The notes under the pieces: generated by a model | What the model saw: only the letters and a program-made list of their open reading frames with translations | Databases searched by the model: none | Told to the model about the DNA's origin: nothing | Program-made: the position numbers and the translations under genes | Assembly: GCA_003990745.1 (NCBI GenBank) | Contig: RBNI01001730.1 | Coordinates: forward strand, 1-21,069 | Direction: 5' to 3' | DNA: 21,069 nucleotides | Source of the DNA: Jimgerdemannia flammicorona | Taxonomy: Eukaryota; Mucoromycota; Endogonomycetes; Endogonales; Endogonaceae | Shown: piece after piece, positions 18,616 through 21,069 of the stretch | Position numbering within the stretch: the first letter of the stretch is position 1 | Layout: every line of letters begins with the position of its first letter

Positions 18616-18939
18616 AAGATAGAGGAAAAAGAAAGTGAGCAAGAAGAAGCCTATATAGTAACTATCCAGAAAAAGAAAAAGAAAGTCAGATAGATCAGTG
18701 AGAAAGAATGGTACAAAAGAATTATTGAAGAATATATACCATAAGGAGTCTGCCCTCATGGAATTAAGATGTACTATATGAAATATATTGATGATTGCTA
18801 CCAGTATATTAGTAGAATCAAGAAAATCTACCATAAAAGAAGACAGAAGGTCCTCAAGAAACAGATAAGATAAGAAAAGAAGGAGGAAGAGGATGATAAA
18901 TCACCAGCTCTCCTAAAGAACAGTGATAATGAAGAAGAA

Positions 18940-19365
18940 ATCAAGGTCAAGATTTGGAAAATCTACTCTGATATAGTTCTACTAGAATATAAGTTAGAGA
19001 ATATAGCTGAAATAGATATTGCCACAGTAGAGAAAACTGTACTAGAGCCCTAGACAACTACTCTTCTTACAACTGGTCTGGAAATAACTATTTCAAAAAA
19101 CTATATCAGGATCCTCAAGACAAGAAGCAGTCTGACCAAGAGTGAGATTACTATTGAAGGAGGAGTTATTTATTTAGACTATATTAGAGAAATACTACTT
19201 ATTGCTAGAAACTACAACTCTATAATTCTATTTCTAATTAAGAAGAAGAACTGATTGATATAGATGTTGATCTTTTCAGTTCTTCAGTCAAAGATCATGA
19301 AAGTCAAGAAGTTGGAAGAAATAGAAAGAGAAAGGAAAGGATTTGGATCTATTAAAAGAGGAGTA
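18940..19365 (+). pseudogene. dUTPase domain remnant between protease and RT
   Basis: All five motifs of trimeric dUTPases can be followed in one frame, in the right order and spacing. Motif 1 region: YSDIVLLEYKLENIAEIDI (18964-19020). A TTTLLTTGLEI strand follows. Motif 2: TRSSLT (19120-19137). Motif 3: EGGVIYLDYIREI (19156-19194). Motif 4: KKKN, stop, LI, stop, MLI (19243-19272), the stops sitting where Arg (CGA) and Gln (CAG) are expected. Motif 5: RERKGFGSIKRG (19327-19362), where the family has R-G-x-G-G-F-G-S-T-G. The enzyme hydrolyses dUTP and limits uracil in DNA. Here it is inactive, with stops and altered glycines. A dUTPase embedded in Metaviridae pol has, to my recollection, been reported in basidiomycete genomes. 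Confidence 0.7.
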
Positions 19366-19452
19366 TTCACTAGTATCAAGATCACTGAACTGGACCACAA
19401 AAAGGAGAAAACTATAAATAAGTATAGTTATACTATTGGAAATGAATTCTTG

Positions 19453-19965
19453 CTCAAAAAGAAACTCAAAAAGATACTTTATAAATTTGAGAATATCCTA
19501 GTTACAGACTTTAAGAATATTAAGAGAAAGACTCTATACTACTATCATGATATAGATATAGGAGACACTGAACCAATCTATCAAAAAGTAAGATCAATCC
19601 TGTCAGCCTATTGTGAATGACTCAGAGAAGAAATCAAGCAAATGGAAGAAGCCAGTATCATCAAAGAAGCCAGCAGTTCTTAGGCTTCACTAATTATATT
19701 AGTTTCAAAAAAAGAAAGCAAACTAGGCGAATTTATCTCAAGACTCTATACTAATTACAGGAAGCTCAACCTGGCTATAAAGAAGGATTGCCAACCACTG
19801 CTCCTCATCAGTGACATCCTTTTAACTCTGGAGATAAAGTATAGTATTATAGTACCTTAGATTTATATTCAGGATTCTACTAGATTGGTCTCACCAAAGC
19901 AGTAAGTGAACATCAGCTCTTTCTCTGCTATCTTACTGGTCCCAATGGTTTGGTAGGCAACCTTC
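19453..19965 (+). pseudogene. Reverse transcriptase N-terminal remnant (Ty3/Gypsy type)
   Basis: In frame after the dUTPase: FENILVTDFKNI, HDIDIGDTEPI, then LREEIKQMEEASII (from 19621), a Ser-rich turn, IILVSKK and TNYRKLN (about 19750-19770) followed by KKDCQPL. These are the classical fingers motifs of Ty3/Gypsy RT. A frame change near 19840-19854 is followed by LDLYSGFY, stop, IGLTKAVSEH, which contains the first catalytic Asp (19860-19862). Possible palm sequence fades by about 19965. The Y-x-D-D box, RNase H and integrase are missing. Confidence 0.7.
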
Positions 19966-21069
19966 TGAGTCTACTTTCTACAATTATTACCCCCTTTATC
20001 TTGGGTTGGTTTGCTGTATCTAATAGGGCAGTGGGAGGGAGACAATGTATTGGTGTCAGATCAGTATCTTCTTCACTTTTTTGCAGTTTCTGATATCTTT
20101 GGCTGCATCTAGAGTATATTCATTTTGGTATAGTGCCTTCTTCCTTTTATTATTACCAACAAAATGCTGTCTCAATATATCATAGGCTGTGTAGAGAGTT
20201 GGCCAACCTTGGGTATCAAGTGCTCAGTATAGATTACCTACAGGTCCTCAGTATCTATAGTGAGGCCCTCTGGCTTTGGTAAGCTTCCTGGCAAGCATGG
20301 TTCTGATATAAGTGACTGCTTTTCAGATATTGTTGGGATGAGAGGGGAGATGGCCATCACAGATAAGAGAAAGAGCAATAACAGTAGACCAGTAGGGTCC
20401 AGGCTGAGAGCAGTTATTGGGGCTAGGATGGATACTGCTTTGGTGGGATCTTTTGATTGGTGCAGAGTAGTTAGATGATAGGTGTCACTCTCAGCTTCTT
20501 TTGGTGATTTGGCAGATTGGGCCCTAGTTGTTGGGGGGGGGTTGGGGGCCTGAGGCTACCCATTTCAGATATCTTGGCTGTACTCAACTGGAACTGAGAG
20601 CTGACATAACAATATGATCGAGACCCACAGGCTTGAGTAGTGGAGTATTGGGGGTCTCCTCCTGCCTTACATATAAGTCCTTTACTCATCTTAACTGGAA
20701 GAACTAGGCTCTACCCACTGTGATATACTTTGATGAGGGTTTTTTCTTTGCCTGTCATTCTCTTTAGGGTGACAGGGGCTATTCTACAGCTTGAGTATAG
20801 CCTTGTATATATATTGGGATCTTGGATATATACTTTTAGTTGTTGGCATATGGCTGAGTTCTCCCTGGTAGTAGAGAGAGCATGATGTACAGAATGAGAT
20901 ACAGGCCAACATAGACCCTACTGTACCTAGTATGGTTGAGCTGCTGGACAATAGCTAGCCTAGGTTAATGGGGGGGCAGTGCTTGATGGGTGGTGGGGGA
21001 GGGTTTTGGCCTATATAGTCTAGATTCTCTTCTAATAAAAATCTATAAGACATTAAGTCTGTTAAAAAA
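19966..21069 (-). repeat. Unclassified CpG-free repeat, possibly opposite-strand element
   Basis: Composition changes from A-rich to G/T-rich on the plus strand, meaning the minus strand is A/C-rich, as is typical of retroelement coding strands. On the minus strand a frame from 20689 to 20471 reads as a Pro/Ser/Gln-rich peptide beginning MSKGLICKAGGDPQYSTTQ, and low-complexity frames continue with stops and shifts to about 20000. This could be the disordered N-terminus of a gag from a second element inserted in reverse, but no diagnostic motif is present. CpG occurs only once (20619-20620). The window ends inside it. Confidence 0.35.

Larger units (their letters stand above)
16222..19965 (+). 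mobile_element. Decayed Ty3/Gypsy-like LTR retrotransposon with dUTPase, 3' truncated
   Basis: Remains of a retroelement in the order gag-like, CCHC knuckle, protease, dUTPase, reverse transcriptase (N-terminal part). The coding frames carry many TAG, TAA and TGA stops and at least two frame changes. CpG is almost absent. RNase H and integrase were not found: homology fades near 19.93-19.97 kb, where composition changes. The left edge is uncertain; the repeats at 16222-16537 may be LTR. A sequence tggtgattcaag at 16809-16820 could be a primer-binding site because it begins TGG, complementary to a tRNA CCA end, but no tRNA was matched. Family placement rests on the RT and protease motifs. Confidence 0.7.

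Noticed and set aside
17750..19860. Programmed frameshift or stop readthrough in the retroelement
   Set aside because: Stops are too many and fit CpG/CpA deamination; frame changes occur in decayed sequence, so recoding need not be invoked.

Overview
The window is nuclear DNA from a filamentous fungus. Every confident gene is broken by many short spliceosomal introns (about 79-158 bp) with GT..AG ends and consistent phases. The gene families (ABCC transporter, Mx-like dynamin, ricin-B-type lectin, secreted type-B carboxylesterase) and a dUTPase-bearing Ty3/Gypsy relic fit Basidiomycota best, but this is an inference: the introns are longer than is usual for Agaricomycetes and no marker gene is present. 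All exon models were built by hand; each of the four complete models gives an uninterrupted frame whose summed exon length is divisible by three.

Layout, left to right. (1) 3-251 (+): the 3' end of a gene, possibly a HAT/TPR-repeat protein. (2) 617-7531 (-): a full-length ABCC/MRP transporter, 22 coding exons, 1612 aa, including a 14-nt microexon. (3) 7899-8596 (-): a small cytosolic three-repeat ricin-B-type beta-trefoil lectin, 168 aa. (4) 8597-9334: a divergent promoter region with a perfect TGACGTCA palindrome, CACATG motifs, a TATA box and a (CAAAAAA)6(CAAA)5 leader tract. (5) 9335-12025 (+): an Mx-like dynamin-family GTPase, 6 exons, 724 aa. (6) 12350-14947 (-): a secreted type-B carboxylesterase, 6 exons, 675 aa, with a signal peptide, an N-terminal C-type-lectin-like module and a GC-AG intron. 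(7) 15159-15552: a degenerate pyrimidine-rich repeat block with six GAATTC sites. (8) About 15700-21069: an AT-rich, almost CpG-free transposon graveyard. It holds a decayed Ty3/Gypsy-like element on the + strand (gag with a degenerate CCHC, retropepsin, dUTPase, N-terminal part of reverse transcriptase) that fades near 19.93-19.97 kb, followed by an unclassified stretch whose strand composition flips.

The four genes do not form an obvious pathway. The transporter (membrane efflux or vacuolar loading), lectin (cytosolic glycan binding) and Mx-like GTPase would fit stress or defence roles, but only the divergent lectin/dynamin arrangement suggests co-regulation. The most distinctive observations are the dUTPase domain between protease and RT in the retroelement, the lectin-like module fused to the esterase, the 14-nt microexon, and the near-total CpG loss with a fairly sharp left edge.
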